Positions 26,821 to 36,606 of a stretch of DNA of 50,153 nt are shown piece after piece. Every line of letters begins with the position of its first letter. Within the stretch, counting starts at the first letter, position 1. Position numbers and translations under genes: made by a program. The DNA comes from JAAGZL01 sp050290785 (GTDB lineage Bacteria > Pseudomonadota > Gammaproteobacteria > Chromatiales > Chromatiaceae), in NCBI GenBank assembly GCA_050290785.1, contig JBNKIR010000010.1, positions 1 to 50,153 of the forward strand, in the 5' to 3' direction. The notes beneath the pieces are model-generated. The model was not told the DNA's origin. It did no database searches and worked only from the letters and a program-made list of their open reading frames with translations.

Positions 26821-27828
26821 TCATTCCCAACGAAAACTATAGGCGGAGATCAGCATACAGATCACCGTCATACCCAACAGGGTCAGGATATTCCCCGATA
26901 CATCGATCAAGCTGGCTCCGTCCAGCATGATGGCTCGCGCCGCATTGTTGAAATGGGTCAGGGGCAACAGCAGAGACAGCTTCTGTACTATGGGGGATGA
27001 TCCCTCCAGGGAAAACCAGACTCCGGATAGAATCATCATCGGGATGGATATCAGATTGAGGATACCGTTAGCCGCCTCCTCGCTGGACATGCGGGCTGCG
27101 ATGATGAGTCCCAGACTGATCAGGCAAAGGATCCCTGCCACCAGCACCACAAACAGGTCCAGATAAGAACCATACATGCGGAATCCTACAAACAGGTTGG
27201 TGCCGGAATATACCAGGATCGTGACCAGCAGGATCAGCCAGAGTCGGGAGGCGACCTGGGCCGTGAGAAACTCCAGGGCGGTGAGGGGGGTGGCGCGCAG
27301 ACGTTTCAACACACCGTTCTTGCGGTAGCGCACTATTGCATAGCCCACTCCGAACAGAGAGGCAAACATGATGTTCATGCCAAATACCCCTGGTACCAGC
27401 CAGTCCACATAGCGTATCGGTTCCCCGCTTACGATCTGTTTCCTCATCCCTGCAAGGTCATCCCCCAGAAGCCGCTCCAGTATATAGCCCTTGGGAGATG
27501 TCTGGTTGATCCAGTAACGGGACTTGTCCAGATCCAGCAGCATATCCAGTTGATGTCGCTCAACCTTGGGCATGGCGCTGGCGGGATCTGCAATTTTAAT
27601 AAACTGGATGTGGTCGGTGGAGAGGAAACGTTCCTGTTGTTGGTTGCTCCGGTCTCTATCTCCGAAAATTCCGACCTTGAACAGATCCGAGGTGTCCGTG
27701 GTGAAGGCAAAGGCGAAACCCATGACAATCAGCACCGGCAGCACAATATTCCAGGATACGGCGGTACGGTCGCGTAGGAATTCGCGGTTGCGGGCGATAA
27801 AGGCTGCGATGAAGCGTTTGAGACTCAT
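26821..27828 (-). CDS. ABC-2 type export permease
   Basis: Membrane part of an ABC exporter, 335 residues. One N-terminal helix (VSWNIVLPVLIVMGFAFAF), a periplasmic domain (about 50-160), then five helices typical of the ABC-2/DrrB/NatB type, with the C-terminal signature SGVWFSLEGSSPIVQKLSLLLPLTHFNNAARAI. It starts 4 nt after the ATPase gene, so both form one transporter. Substrate unknown; drugs or lipids are usual for the class. Confidence 0.87.
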   Translation of the reverse strand: MSLKRFIAAFIARNREFLRDRTAVSWNIVLPVLIVMGFAFAFTTDTSDLFKVGIFGDRDRSNQQQERFLSTDHIQFIKIADPASAMPKVERHQLDMLLDLDKSRYWINQTSPKGYILERLLGDDLAGMRKQIVSGEPIRYVDWLVPGVFGMNIMFASLFGVGYAIVRYRKNGVLKRLRATPLTALEFLTAQVASRLWLILLVTILVYSGTNLFVGFRMYGSYLDLFVVLVAGILCLISLGLIIAARMSSEEAANGILNLISIPMMILSGVWFSLEGSSPIVQKLSLLLPLTHFNNAARAIMLDGASLIDVSGNILTLLGMTVICMLISAYSFRWE

Positions 27829-27832
27829 GATG

Positions 27833-28720
27833 TCAGGCCCTCAACTGCCTGCCGGTCAGCTTCAGGAACAGATCCTCCAGGGTGTGGGAGCGAATCTGTA
27901 GATGCTCCAGTTCGATACTGTTTTGCATTAGTAACTGAAGGGTGGAGTGTACATCGTCACTGAATATCTCAACCCGGTCCTTAAGGCGATGCAGGTTGAC
28001 GCCGTTATTGTCAGTAAACTCTTCAGGTATATCTGTTGCGGGCAGTGATAGTACCGATTGGTTGAAGTGTTCCTTCAGCAGTCCGTATGGCGTGCCGTGC
28101 GCAATCACCTTGCCGTAGTCCATAATGGCGATCTCATCGCACAGCTCGTAAGCCTCTTCCATATAGTGTGTGGTGAGGATCACGGTCTTTTTCTGGGCCT
28201 TGATGGTGTGTACCAGATCCCAAAAATTGCGCCGCGACTGCGGGTCCAGTCCGGTGGTCGGTTCGTCCAGAAACAGCACCTGTGGGTCATTGATGAGTGA
28301 GATGGCAAGCAGCAGTCTCTGGCGCTGGCCGCCGGAGAGTTCCTTGGGATTGCGGTCCAGGAAATCACCCAGGGCGCACTGTTCTATCACCTCTGCCTGT
28401 GGGCGGTGGGTCTGGTACAGATGCTGAAACAGGTTCAGGATCTCCTGAACCGTAATGAACTCCTGCAGGGCGGTATTCTGGAACATTATTCCGGCCTGTT
28501 CCCTGAACATGCCTCCCAGTGGCTCTCCACGATACAGGATATCGCCGGATGTTGGGGTGATGATCCCCTCCATCATCTCCACCGTGGTGGTCTTGCCGGC
28601 ACCGTTTGGCCCCAGCAGACCAAAGCATGTCCCCTGCGGAATGGACAGATTCACCCCATCCACGGCCTTGAGCGTGCCGTAGTGCTTCTTCAGCTCTTTG
28701 GTTTCCAGCAGGAGCGGCAT
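27833..28720 (-). CDS. ABC transporter ATP-binding protein (ABC-2 exporter)
   Basis: 295 residues. Walker A is GPNGAGKTT near residue 38, the Q-loop is in MFQNTALQEF, the signature is LSGGQRQRL and Walker B is VLFLDEPTTGLDP, followed by the switch His in TTHYMEEA. The C-terminal 70 residues form the extension common to DrrA/CcmA-like exporters. Paired with the permease downstream. Confidence 0.92.
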   Translation of the reverse strand: MPLLLETKELKKHYGTLKAVDGVNLSIPQGTCFGLLGPNGAGKTTTVEMMEGIITPTSGDILYRGEPLGGMFREQAGIMFQNTALQEFITVQEILNLFQHLYQTHRPQAEVIEQCALGDFLDRNPKELSGGQRQRLLLAISLINDPQVLFLDEPTTGLDPQSRRNFWDLVHTIKAQKKTVILTTHYMEEAYELCDEIAIMDYGKVIAHGTPYGLLKEHFNQSVLSLPATDIPEEFTDNNGVNLHRLKDRVEIFSDDVHSTLQLLMQNSIELEHLQIRSHTLEDLFLKLTGRQLRA

Positions 28721-28833
28721 ATCTAGATCCGGTGTAGAGTCAGGCTGCGTATATTAACCTAATATCAGCCCATGTAAATCTCCGTTTGCCATTGGATGCT
28801 GTGTGCGCCCAATGATTGTTGCTATGGCGTAAT

Positions 28834-30699
28834 CTATTTGATGAATTTATTACACATTTCGGCAACATCCTGCAATTTCGGTTCTAAAGATGAAATAAGC
28901 GCATCCTTTTCCTTACGCGGAACCTTTATATCGTGATCATCGTATAGTGAGTAATGGAAATATTCCGATGAGGTGAAAGGGAAGGTGATTTTATATTTCT
29001 TGTCAAAAACAGAAAAATAGTTGTAGTTACCCATGGTCAGATATGGCAGCTCTGAAAACAGATCACCGGCCGTGCTGTAGTTCTCAGGTGGGGTTGTAAC
29101 TCCCAGGCGAGACAGCAAGGTGTGAGGTATCTGGACATGTGAGGTTAATGAGTTAATCTGCTGCGGTCTTTCTCCTGGCATCCAGAGGACCAGCGGTACA
29201 TGCACCTGTTCTTCGGGGAAGTATTCATTGTGACCATGTCCCCAGTGGCCTTTTTCCATGAACTCCTCACCATGATCGCCGGTAAAGAGTACGATGGTGT
29301 TTTCCATCATCTTGTTTTTTTGTAAATAATCCAGAAGACGACCGACCTCTTTATCTATATGGTGGGCCGCATTGATATATCGATTATGTATCCCGTCAAT
29401 ATTATTTAACAGATCAAGATTGGTGTAATTCATCTCCTTCGCATATACAGGTCTGAGGGCGGCATCATCAGGGAAAGAGTAAGGGGCGTGGGTGGACTCA
29501 AAAAACATGAAGGTATAAGACGGTTTGTTCCGATCATTATGATTCAGCTTGTTAATGATTTCTGAGATGTTTTGTGTATCTCTCTGCCATGGTTCGCCGG
29601 AGTCAATCTCACGCAAGAACTCCTCAGGGATGTTGGCAAATGTCGTATGTCTTAGTTCCGGGTAGTTAAAACTTTGGCTGGTATGTAGAGCGAGTTGATA
29701 GCCTTTGTCGCGGACAAAGTCCATAAGCACCGGTGATATTTGCTGTTGCTCAAAGCTGTACCAGTAGGGGGCGGGTAGTCCATAAAACAAAGAGAACATT
29801 CCCATACGGGTCCTGTTGCCTCCACTGTAGTGCTGGCTGAAGGTAAGGGATCTGTTCGCTAAGGCCCACAGGTTTGGTGTGATGTTTGGATCAAGCAGGT
29901 CCCAACGGAAGGATTCAGCAACCAGCATGATGATGTTCGGATACCTGTCTAAAGGTTCTGATTCAATAGCGGATAACGGATATTTTACTTCGCCATGGGC
30001 CAATTTTATCTGTTTTCTGTCTGCGCGTTTTATTCCAATGTCTTTAAGAAAAGTTGTGGCCCTGGATTTAAAACTGAATGGGACTGCCCTATATGCCTGT
30101 AGATACTCTTCATTACCGGTATATACGCTATATGCGTGTACAGATTCCTCAAATATCAATATGGTGAACATTATGCTTATGAAAGAGGCAAAGATACGTT
30201 TCGTGATCAGGATCCTGGCGTGTGCTACACGATGAATAATCCAAAGTGCTGATGCTGTGGAAAGCATAAGTGCCACAACCTGGAGAATTATGGTGTTGAT
30301 GGTTTCGCTGGTTGCCCCAAGTGCATCGATCCCCCCGGGGGTGGTTATCAGATTCCAGACAAAGCTATTAAAATGATATTCATATAATGTAAAAAGTTTG
30401 TAGTCACTGTATATCAGCAGGATAATTAATGAACTGGTCATCCAGGCTATTGCATATACTGATAGTAAGCGCAGATTGCTCGAGTGGTTTTGTGGTTTTA
30501 ACCAAATGATTGCCAACTTGGTAAACAGGATGGACGGCAGCAGATAAAGTGCGGCATAGCTGGCAGATGCCGCTACGCTATATAACTCCTCAGCAACCGT
30601 ATCCGGTTTGAAATATTGCCAAAACAGCGACAATAAAAAAAATATGGCAAAAAATGCGATTGTGAAATATGTGCGTAAGATTGAGTCTGTTTGTGGCAT
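28834..30699 (-). CDS. YejM/LtaS-type membrane sulfatase-like protein
   Basis: 621 residues. Five hydrophobic segments in the first 205 residues anchor a periplasmic alkaline-phosphatase-fold domain (about 255-610), with PNIIMLVAESFRWDLL, the SGGNRTRMGMFSLFYG block and LFTGDHGEEFMEKGHWGHG. The layout matches the DUF3413/YejM (PbgA) family, which senses lipopolysaccharide, and also LtaS-type transferases. Metal ligands Glu and the DHG pair look intact, unlike E. coli YejM, so enzymatic activity is possible. No operon partner. Confidence 0.82.
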   Translation of the reverse strand: MPQTDSILRTYFTIAFFAIFFLLSLFWQYFKPDTVAEELYSVAASASYAALYLLPSILFTKLAIIWLKPQNHSSNLRLLSVYAIAWMTSSLIILLIYSDYKLFTLYEYHFNSFVWNLITTPGGIDALGATSETINTIILQVVALMLSTASALWIIHRVAHARILITKRIFASFISIMFTILIFEESVHAYSVYTGNEEYLQAYRAVPFSFKSRATTFLKDIGIKRADRKQIKLAHGEVKYPLSAIESEPLDRYPNIIMLVAESFRWDLLDPNITPNLWALANRSLTFSQHYSGGNRTRMGMFSLFYGLPAPYWYSFEQQQISPVLMDFVRDKGYQLALHTSQSFNYPELRHTTFANIPEEFLREIDSGEPWQRDTQNISEIINKLNHNDRNKPSYTFMFFESTHAPYSFPDDAALRPVYAKEMNYTNLDLLNNIDGIHNRYINAAHHIDKEVGRLLDYLQKNKMMENTIVLFTGDHGEEFMEKGHWGHGHNEYFPEEQVHVPLVLWMPGERPQQINSLTSHVQIPHTLLSRLGVTTPPENYSTAGDLFSELPYLTMGNYNYFSVFDKKYKITFPFTSSEYFHYSLYDDHDIKVPRKEKDALISSLEPKLQDVAEMCNKFIK

Positions 30700-30938
30700 A
30701 TAGCGTTATCCATATTAAGGGCATATTGAGCATATGTTCTTAATATCACCACCATAAGCTTAAGCCAGGCTTAATTTATGAGCCTTTTTGCAGTATGGGG
30801 CTTTTGGATAGAGGCATCCTTACGGGATTGAGGTATTCACATTGCCTGAATGGATTTGATTGGGGGGCAATAGGGATCCTGGGGGAAGAAGATTCCCATG
30901 GTTCGCATCTGTTATTTCATCTGGATATGGACCGGATG

Positions 30939-32843
30939 CTACCAGCCGCCACCACCTCCGCCGCCACCGCCGCCTCCGGAGGATCCGCCGCCACCGCTGC
31001 CGGAGGATGAACCTGGGGCCGTGGACGATGATGATATTGCAGAGCTCATGGCACTGCCCATGGCGCTGGTGAAATGGCCGATATTATGGTGGTTCCAGTT
31101 GCGTCCGTGATACCAGGCAGGTTGATGGTCGCCTCCGCCCAGTGCTGATTGGGCCAGGATATCGGTAAAGCGTTCGCCCCACTGCTGTTCCACGTCCAAC
31201 GCAATGGCGTATGGCAGGTACCTCTCGAAGAGTTCTGGTGTCTTCTCCGGTGGGTGTTTGAAGTTAAGCTCTTCCTTTTCCGCCACAGAGAGGTAGAGCC
31301 TGAAGCCCTCTATGCGATCCAGCAGATTGCGCCCAGCCATGGTCGGGGCCTTGAGCAGTTGATAGAACAGGATGTTTATGGCGACGACGCTGAGCAGGGT
31401 AAAGGCATAGATGATAGACACCTGGGTAATCAGTACCGTTAATCCTCCGATCTCGCCGCCGATGAAGGGTATGGAAAACAGGGTGATGAATATTGCTCCG
31501 CCTTTGCCATCACTCCTCCATGCCTTGATTACCATGGATACCAGAGCGAATACCCCTATGCTCCAGATGGAGAGCCAGATCGACATGAATAAGGCGAGCT
31601 GGGTCTGGTCGGATGGCAGTTGAAGAACTACAGCAGCCAGAAGCAGGATACTGAGGACAATCCCTGGTATCAGATAGCCCTTATTCGTAGCGAAATAGTT
31701 TTTTTCATAATCGGCCTTGAGGGAACTCTTATGCGCACTTATAGCCATACTCATGGTGTTGTGATTTTTGTTTTTTAGTGCGATCTCTGTCCGGTGTTTG
31801 CCAAATAGATATCTGGCGATGGCCCCTTCGCCAATGGCCAGCTTTACCCCGGTATTTCCGGTTTTGCGCAGGGTGAATGTGCCTTTGCTGGACTCCTCTA
31901 TCTCAAGGTAGCCTTTTACCGCCATGTTGACTATGGCGGCAGAGAATGCCTTGTCGTCGTATCCCATGTTGGATATAAAACGCATGGAGGCGGGTGAGAA
32001 GCCGGGTGCAGGTTTGTATAGTGGAATGATCACCCCGGCCTCGGGATCGCGTCCCACCAGAAACCATACCACCAGGTAATAGAGTAATAACAGCGCCAGG
32101 CCGCTGACGCCGTAGATGGTGGAACTGTTGTCCTGGAGGAACCAGTTTACGCGTTGCTCCCTTGTGGGTTCTGTGACATATCCTTTGGGCCAGTTAACCA
32201 CGATGGTCAGGCCTTCACGACGGCCCAGTTTTCTGGTTGTCTCAAACCAGGCGGAACCGTCGTATTCGACACTTGCCGCATAGTCCTTGCCTTTGGCGCC
32301 CTGTGGTCCGGTGTATGCCTCCAGATGGATCTGATCTGGAGAAAAATCTCCTGGCAGATTTACTATGGCAGTGGCCTTGTCGATGGGGAAATCCCATCCG
32401 TTGCCGGTTACGTTCCAGTAGAGTTCGTCAAACTCCTGGAAGAACCCAAGCTGGCGATCGGTCCTATAGACGATGGTGTAGGTGTGTTCGCCGTGTTGAA
32501 TGAAGCGGTCCTTGCGGCCGATGTAGATGCGGATGCCGTTGCTCTGTGCCTTGGTATGATATGGCTCTCTGGAGCCGTTTCTGCTTACTTCAAGAAGTTC
32601 AAACTTGACCTGATAGTTGTTGTTATGACGATCCCTGTATCTGGTGGGAAAGTCACGGTAGATACCACGTTTTATCTGCTGGCCATCTGCCTGCACCCGG
32701 ATGTGTTCCTCCACCAACATGGAACCGTCCGGCTCTATGCTGATATCACTGTGATAACTGAGAATGCGCTCCTGGGCCTGGGTGGTGGTGCATAAACCCA
32801 GTAACAACAGGAGGGAAAAAATGGATCGAAGATGATTGATCAT
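30939..32843 (-). CDS. DUF2207 membrane protein with glycine-rich tail
   Basis: 634 residues. A signal peptide (residues 1-24) precedes the DUF2207 ectodomain (ILSYHSDISIEPDGSMLVEEHI). A helix near 240-260, a cytoplasmic part and three or four helices at about 400-500 follow. The C-terminus is nearly all Gly and Ser, ending GGGGGW. Its start overlaps the lemA stop (ATGA), a pairing found in many bacteria. Function of the pair is not established; envelope maintenance is a reasonable guess. Confidence 0.88.
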   Translation of the reverse strand: MINHLRSIFSLLLLLGLCTTTQAQERILSYHSDISIEPDGSMLVEEHIRVQADGQQIKRGIYRDFPTRYRDRHNNNYQVKFELLEVSRNGSREPYHTKAQSNGIRIYIGRKDRFIQHGEHTYTIVYRTDRQLGFFQEFDELYWNVTGNGWDFPIDKATAIVNLPGDFSPDQIHLEAYTGPQGAKGKDYAASVEYDGSAWFETTRKLGRREGLTIVVNWPKGYVTEPTREQRVNWFLQDNSSTIYGVSGLALLLLYYLVVWFLVGRDPEAGVIIPLYKPAPGFSPASMRFISNMGYDDKAFSAAIVNMAVKGYLEIEESSKGTFTLRKTGNTGVKLAIGEGAIARYLFGKHRTEIALKNKNHNTMSMAISAHKSSLKADYEKNYFATNKGYLIPGIVLSILLLAAVVLQLPSDQTQLALFMSIWLSIWSIGVFALVSMVIKAWRSDGKGGAIFITLFSIPFIGGEIGGLTVLITQVSIIYAFTLLSVVAINILFYQLLKAPTMAGRNLLDRIEGFRLYLSVAEKEELNFKHPPEKTPELFERYLPYAIALDVEQQWGERFTDILAQSALGGGDHQPAWYHGRNWNHHNIGHFTSAMGSAMSSAISSSSTAPGSSSGSGGGGSSGGGGGGGGGGGW

Positions 32844-33394
32844 GTACCTATGTCCGGGGGTAGTGCCTCGGTGGCGCTTTCAAGTTCAAAGAATTCCGCC
32901 AACTCGAAACCGAACAGACGGGCGATCAGCATATCCGGAAACGAGTCTATGCGTACATTCAGCTGCTGCACCGATCCGTTATAGTAACGGCGGGCAAACT
33001 GGATGTGGTTCTCCACATCGGTAAGTTGTTGCAACAGATGCATGTACTGGGAGTCGGCCTTGAGATCAGGATAGGCCTCTGCCACGGCAATCAGCCCCTT
33101 GATCTTACCAGTGAGCTCCGACTCCGGAGCTGCTTTTTCCGCAGGCGTTGCCAGATTATCAGAGTCGGAGCGCAGCCTGGTCACATCGTCCAGCACAGAG
33201 CGTTCGTAACCGGAGTAGGCCTGGACCGCCTCCACCAGTTTCGGGATCAGGTCAAAGCGTCGCTTCAGTTGCACGCTGATATCACTCCAGGCGGCCAGCA
33301 CGCGGTTTTTGTACCGTACCAGACGGTTATAGCTGTAGGCCGCCCAGATAAGTGGCAGCAGTAGAGGCAATATCCAGACGAGTGTATCTATCAT
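32840..33394 (-). CDS. lemA: LemA family protein
   Basis: 184 residues. One N-terminal helix (residues 4-22), then the long helical LemA domain with the family mark YNRLVRYKNRVLAAWSDISVQLKRR at its start, and QFARRYYNGSVQQLNVRIDSFP near the C-terminus. A good ribosome site (GGAG, 7 nt) precedes the ATG. Coupled by stop/start overlap to the DUF2207 gene. It lies 17 nt after the TAXI gene end on the same strand. Confidence 0.92.
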   Translation of the reverse strand: MIDTLVWILPLLLPLIWAAYSYNRLVRYKNRVLAAWSDISVQLKRRFDLIPKLVEAVQAYSGYERSVLDDVTRLRSDSDNLATPAEKAAPESELTGKIKGLIAVAEAYPDLKADSQYMHLLQQLTDVENHIQFARRYYNGSVQQLNVRIDSFPDMLIARLFGFELAEFFELESATEALPPDIGT

Positions 33395-33410
33395 GGTATG
33401 GCTCCTGGCC

Positions 33411-34376
33411 TTAAGGTGTTATCCACCCCTGTTCCTTATAGTACCTGAGGGCGCCCGGGTGCAGGGGGGCCGAGTTGCCCTGTAGCATATCCTCTTTCTT
33501 TAGATGATTAAGGGCCGGATGCAGTTGGCGGAAGGCGTCGAAGTTATCGAACACCGCCTTTACCAGTTGGTAGACCACCTCTTCATCCACGTCTGCACTG
33601 GTAACCAGCGTCGCCTTTACACCGAAGGTAGAGGTATCGCTGTCGGAACCGCGGTACATGCCACCGGGAATTATGGCTGGGGCGTAGTAGGGATTGGCTG
33701 CGATCAGTTTATCTACGACAGGTCCGGCTACAGGGATCAGTACGGCATCACAGGTGGTGGATGCCTCTTTGATGGAGGCGTTGGGGTGTCCTACCGTGTA
33801 GGTGATGGCGTCGATCTTGTCGTCGCACATGGCGCCGGACTGCTCGGACGCCTTGAGTTCAGATGCCAGGGCGAAGTCATCCTTGGTCCATCCGAACTTC
33901 TGCATCAGCAGCTCCATGTTTCCGCGCTGGCCGGATCCGGGGTTGCCGACGTTGACCCGCTTGCCTTTCAGATCAGCGAACTCTTTGATGCCGCTATCCT
34001 TCCTGGCCATAAGGGTGAAGGGCTCGCTGTGGAGAGAGAAGACGGAGCGCAGTTTCCTGTCCGGCCCATGGTCGGTGAATTTGGATGTGCCGTTGTAGGC
34101 GTGGTACTGCCAGTCGGACTGGACTACGCCGAAATCCATCTCGCCATTGCGGATTACGTTGAGATTGAAGATGGATCCACCGGTGGACTCTACCGAGCAA
34201 CGTATCTTGTGCTCCTTGCGTCCCTTGTTCATCAGGCGGCAGATAGCCCCGCCAGTTGGGTAATAGACCCCGGTAAGTCCTCCGGTGCCGATGCTGGTGA
34301 AGTTTTGTGCTCCGGCCCAGGTTGGGAGGGTGAGTACTGCGCCAAAGAGGATGGAGATTATCCCGATCTTCTTCAT
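33411..34376 (-). CDS. TAXI family TRAP transporter substrate-binding protein
   Basis: Periplasmic binding protein, 321 residues, with a signal peptide (MKKIGIISILFGAVLTL, cleavage near AGA-QNF). The TAXI mark is SIGTGGLTGVYYPTGGAICRL. Further marks are KRVNVGNPGSGQRGNMELL and DAITYTVGHPNA. I choose ATG at 34376 because AAGGAG lies 6 nt upstream. The membrane subunits (fused DctQM) are not encoded nearby, so it must use a distant or shared permease or act as a sensor. Related proteins bind glutamate or C4 acids; ligand unknown here. Confidence 0.9.
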   Translation of the reverse strand: MKKIGIISILFGAVLTLPTWAGAQNFTSIGTGGLTGVYYPTGGAICRLMNKGRKEHKIRCSVESTGGSIFNLNVIRNGEMDFGVVQSDWQYHAYNGTSKFTDHGPDRKLRSVFSLHSEPFTLMARKDSGIKEFADLKGKRVNVGNPGSGQRGNMELLMQKFGWTKDDFALASELKASEQSGAMCDDKIDAITYTVGHPNASIKEASTTCDAVLIPVAGPVVDKLIAANPYYAPAIIPGGMYRGSDSDTSTFGVKATLVTSADVDEEVVYQLVKAVFDNFDAFRQLHPALNHLKKEDMLQGNSAPLHPGALRYYKEQGWITP

Positions 34377-34402
34377 CAAATGCTCCTTGTCGGCTCTGTT
34401 GT

Positions 34403-35314
34403 TTAAGATTGCTTATTACCGCCTGACGTTATGGAACCAATCTGTTGTCCCATCTGCAGTTTTGTCTCTGGCTGCAGCTCGGTTGCCAGTTCCACGGCGT
34501 CTTTGCCGAATAACAGGATGACGGTCGATCCCATGTTGAAACGCCCCATCTCATCACCACGCTTTAGCTTGATCGCGGCTGTGTTCCTCCTGCCGTATTC
34601 CCAGTTGGTGGGTCGGCGTGACGATGGTGTTATGGTTCCGGCCCAGACCGTGTCCATGCTGGAGACGAATATGGCCCCTACCATGATCAAGGCCATGGGT
34701 CCGGCATCGGTATCGAAGATGCTTATGACCCTCTCGTTGCGGCTGAATAGGCCCGGGATGTTGCGGGTGGTGGCTGGATTTACGCTAAACAGCCTCCCCG
34801 GGACATGGGTCATCTTCTTCAGGGTGCCGGTTATAGGCATGTGGATGCGGTGATAGTCGCGGGGTGACAGATATATGGTTACAAAGCTGCCGTCGGTAAA
34901 TGCCTGTGTGTGTTTTTCATCGCCCCCCAGTAGCTCATCCAGGCTGAAGTCGTGGCCTTTGGCCTGGAATATACGTCCTGCACTAATCTGTCCAGCCTGA
35001 CTTACTGCGCCGTCCACCGGCGATATCAGGGCATCCTTGGCCTCTGCGATCGGTCTGGCGTCAGGTCTCAGTGCGCGGGTGAAGAAATCATTGAAGCTGC
35101 GGTAGTGGGTGGGATCCGGGTCTGCGGCCTGTTCCATATCCACATCATAGATATTGATTACATTCCTTATGATGATGTCCTTAAACGGTTTCCATTCGCT
35201 GCGAGTGATCAGGTACATGATCTTAGAGAGCAGGTGATGTGGCAGCAGGTATTGAATGAGGGCGAATATCCTTCCAAAAATTGGATTCGCAACCTGTTGA
35301 TTATTATCGTTCAT
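34403..35314 (-). CDS. psd: Phosphatidylserine decarboxylase proenzyme
   Basis: Makes phosphatidylethanolamine in the inner membrane. The self-cleavage motif is GST in FNMGSTVILLF, so Ser263 becomes the pyruvoyl group. Other marks are YRSFNDFFTRAL, ISPVDGAVSQ, YLSPRDYHRIHMP and PGRLFSVNP. Length is 303 residues, within the family range (E. coli 322). The triad is MGST where LGST is usual, a mild change. Located between soxZ and the TAXI gene. Confidence 0.96.
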   Translation of the reverse strand: MNDNNQQVANPIFGRIFALIQYLLPHHLLSKIMYLITRSEWKPFKDIIIRNVINIYDVDMEQAADPDPTHYRSFNDFFTRALRPDARPIAEAKDALISPVDGAVSQAGQISAGRIFQAKGHDFSLDELLGGDEKHTQAFTDGSFVTIYLSPRDYHRIHMPITGTLKKMTHVPGRLFSVNPATTRNIPGLFSRNERVISIFDTDAGPMALIMVGAIFVSSMDTVWAGTITPSSRRPTNWEYGRRNTAAIKLKRGDEMGRFNMGSTVILLFGKDAVELATELQPETKLQMGQQIGSITSGGNKQS

Positions 35315-35411
35315 CTGTTTGTTATGGCTCCGGGGCGGTCAACTCTGACTATGGTATTAACAATCGTCGTCGCCCACAACCGTGTAGTGCCATTCGAGGC
35401 ATGACAAAGAC

Positions 35412-35436
35412 GAGGCGGCGCATCTCGCGCCGCCTC
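35412..35436 (-). terminator. Hairpin after soxZ
   Basis: A perfect 10-bp stem (GAGGCGGCGC with GCGCCGCCTC) closes a 5-nt loop 17 nt after the soxZ stop. The run after it is only weakly T-rich (GTCTTTGTC), so it may be a terminator or an mRNA-stabilising hairpin. Confidence 0.6.
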
Positions 35437-35452
35437 CATGATCATCAACAGG

Positions 35453-35773
35453 CTACTTGATGGTGGCCTCGCCCGACTCGCTCTCGCCCTTGTTGTCCGT
35501 CCAGGTGATCTTTACCGTATCGCCCTTATTCCCTTTGAATCTGAAAGAGATGTATGGGTTTGCCGATACGCCCCCGCTCAGTAGCGCGGAAAAGCAGGTC
35601 TTGCCTGCGGATTCGGCGGTTACTTCCTGGATGAAATGGGCTGGAATGACCTCGCCGGTCTTTTTGTCTTTTCTGGCCCCTGTTTCCATCGGGTGCCGCA
35701 TCAAGACCTTTACCAGGGTCTCGTTGTTTATGTGTTTGGCGCTGATCCGAATGCCTGATTTTGTTGCTGCCAT
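35453..35773 (-). CDS. soxZ: SoxZ, sulfur carrier subunit
   Basis: 106 residues, beta-sandwich partner of SoxY in the periplasm. Family marks are KVLMRHPMETGARKDKKTGEVIPAHFI and NPYISFRFKGNKGDTVKI. GAGG lies 9 nt before the ATG. It follows soxY by 75 nt on the same strand. No soxXA, soxB or soxCD lie in the window; SoxYZ can serve the partial Sox route that works with reverse Dsr in many gammaproteobacterial sulfur oxidisers. Confidence 0.95.
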   Translation of the reverse strand: MAATKSGIRISAKHINNETLVKVLMRHPMETGARKDKKTGEVIPAHFIQEVTAESAGKTCFSALLSGGVSANPYISFRFKGNKGDTVKITWTDNKGESESGEATIK

Positions 35774-35848
35774 TGCTAGTTACCTCGTAATCGTCTGGTT
35801 GCCTGTTACGCTCAACGCGCAGGTAAGATAGATTTCTGCTGAGAAGTT

Positions 35849-36325
35849 CTATCCGCCGCATCCGCCGATAGTCACCTTAACTTCATGTTGCGCGCTGTAC
35901 AGCTTGCCATCCGCCTTTACTATGGCAATGACATCCCCGGTTTTCCCCATCTTGATCCTGGTGGCTATATAGGATGCAGCGCCTTCGCCTGGCTTGAAGT
36001 TGGCTATCAACGGCAGGGGATTGTTGATGGCGACAATGGTCATGGATTCGACATTGGCTATACCGGTCTCAATGGTTATGGGTACAACGGCTCCATTTTC
36101 CGCAATCTCAGGTACGGTGAGTTTTATGTCAGCGCTTGTTTCTGTTTGATCAGATCCCAGCAGGGCATTGATCGCCTCTGACATGTTTTTGGCCTTGAAG
36201 GCATCTTGGGGCCAGGCGGCGAGAACCGCCTTTGGTGTCAGCAGTCCGGTGCTGACCAGCACGCCCATAGCCCCAGCGGCCATAGACCGCTGTAGAAAGA
36301 GCCTACGTTTCATATCTATATTCAT
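35849..36325 (-). CDS. soxY: SoxY, sulfur carrier protein
   Basis: 158 residues. A twin-arginine type signal (MKRRLFLQRSMAAGAMGVL) exports it folded. The C-terminal tail IGGCGG carries the Cys to which thiosulfate-derived sulfur is bound, matching the conserved GGCGG arm. AGGAG lies 9 nt before the ATG. First gene of the soxYZ pair; a 245-nt gap with two palindromes separates it from the divergent ABC exporter. Confidence 0.96.
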   Translation of the reverse strand: MNIDMKRRLFLQRSMAAGAMGVLVSTGLLTPKAVLAAWPQDAFKAKNMSEAINALLGSDQTETSADIKLTVPEIAENGAVVPITIETGIANVESMTIVAINNPLPLIANFKPGEGAASYIATRIKMGKTGDVIAIVKADGKLYSAQHEVKVTIGGCGG

Positions 36326-36422
36326 CTGTTACATCTCCTCTGATAGGCAGCAGGATGGCTCCTGTAAGTGCCAGGTTATCGCTCTGCGGCGATTTACGAA
36401 TCAATTAGATTGCTGTTTATTT

Positions 36423-36468
36423 ATGGGCGACTTTGGCCCATGGTTTAATCACGATCCTATACGTATAG
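36423..36468. promoter_or_regulatory. Two palindromes upstream of soxY, candidate operator sites
   Basis: ATGGGC and GCCCAT (36423-36428, 36436-36441) face each other over 7 nt. CTATACGTATAG (36457-36468) is a perfect 12-bp palindrome. Both lie about 100-140 bp upstream of soxY. Binding proteins are not known; the rest of this gap is AT-rich. Confidence 0.35.
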
Positions 36469-36606
36469 TATAAGCATGTAACAAAGTAATAAAGTAGTAG
36501 GAAATCTCATGGAAATTAAACATACAGTTGTTGTGGGTTAAATGTGGTGCCGCTTAATGACATCTAACATATGCACCCAAGGACAGCTTATGCAAAAATG
36601 CACGGC

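Noticed and set aside
30903..31010. Short plus-strand open frames rich in Pro and Arg near the DUF2207 gene end
   Set aside because: They are the reverse reading of the glycine-rich tail codons of the DUF2207 protein.
36423..36441. The ATGGGC/GCCCAT hairpin as a terminator
   Set aside because: It has no T-run and lies upstream of two divergent genes, where a terminator would have no transcript to stop.
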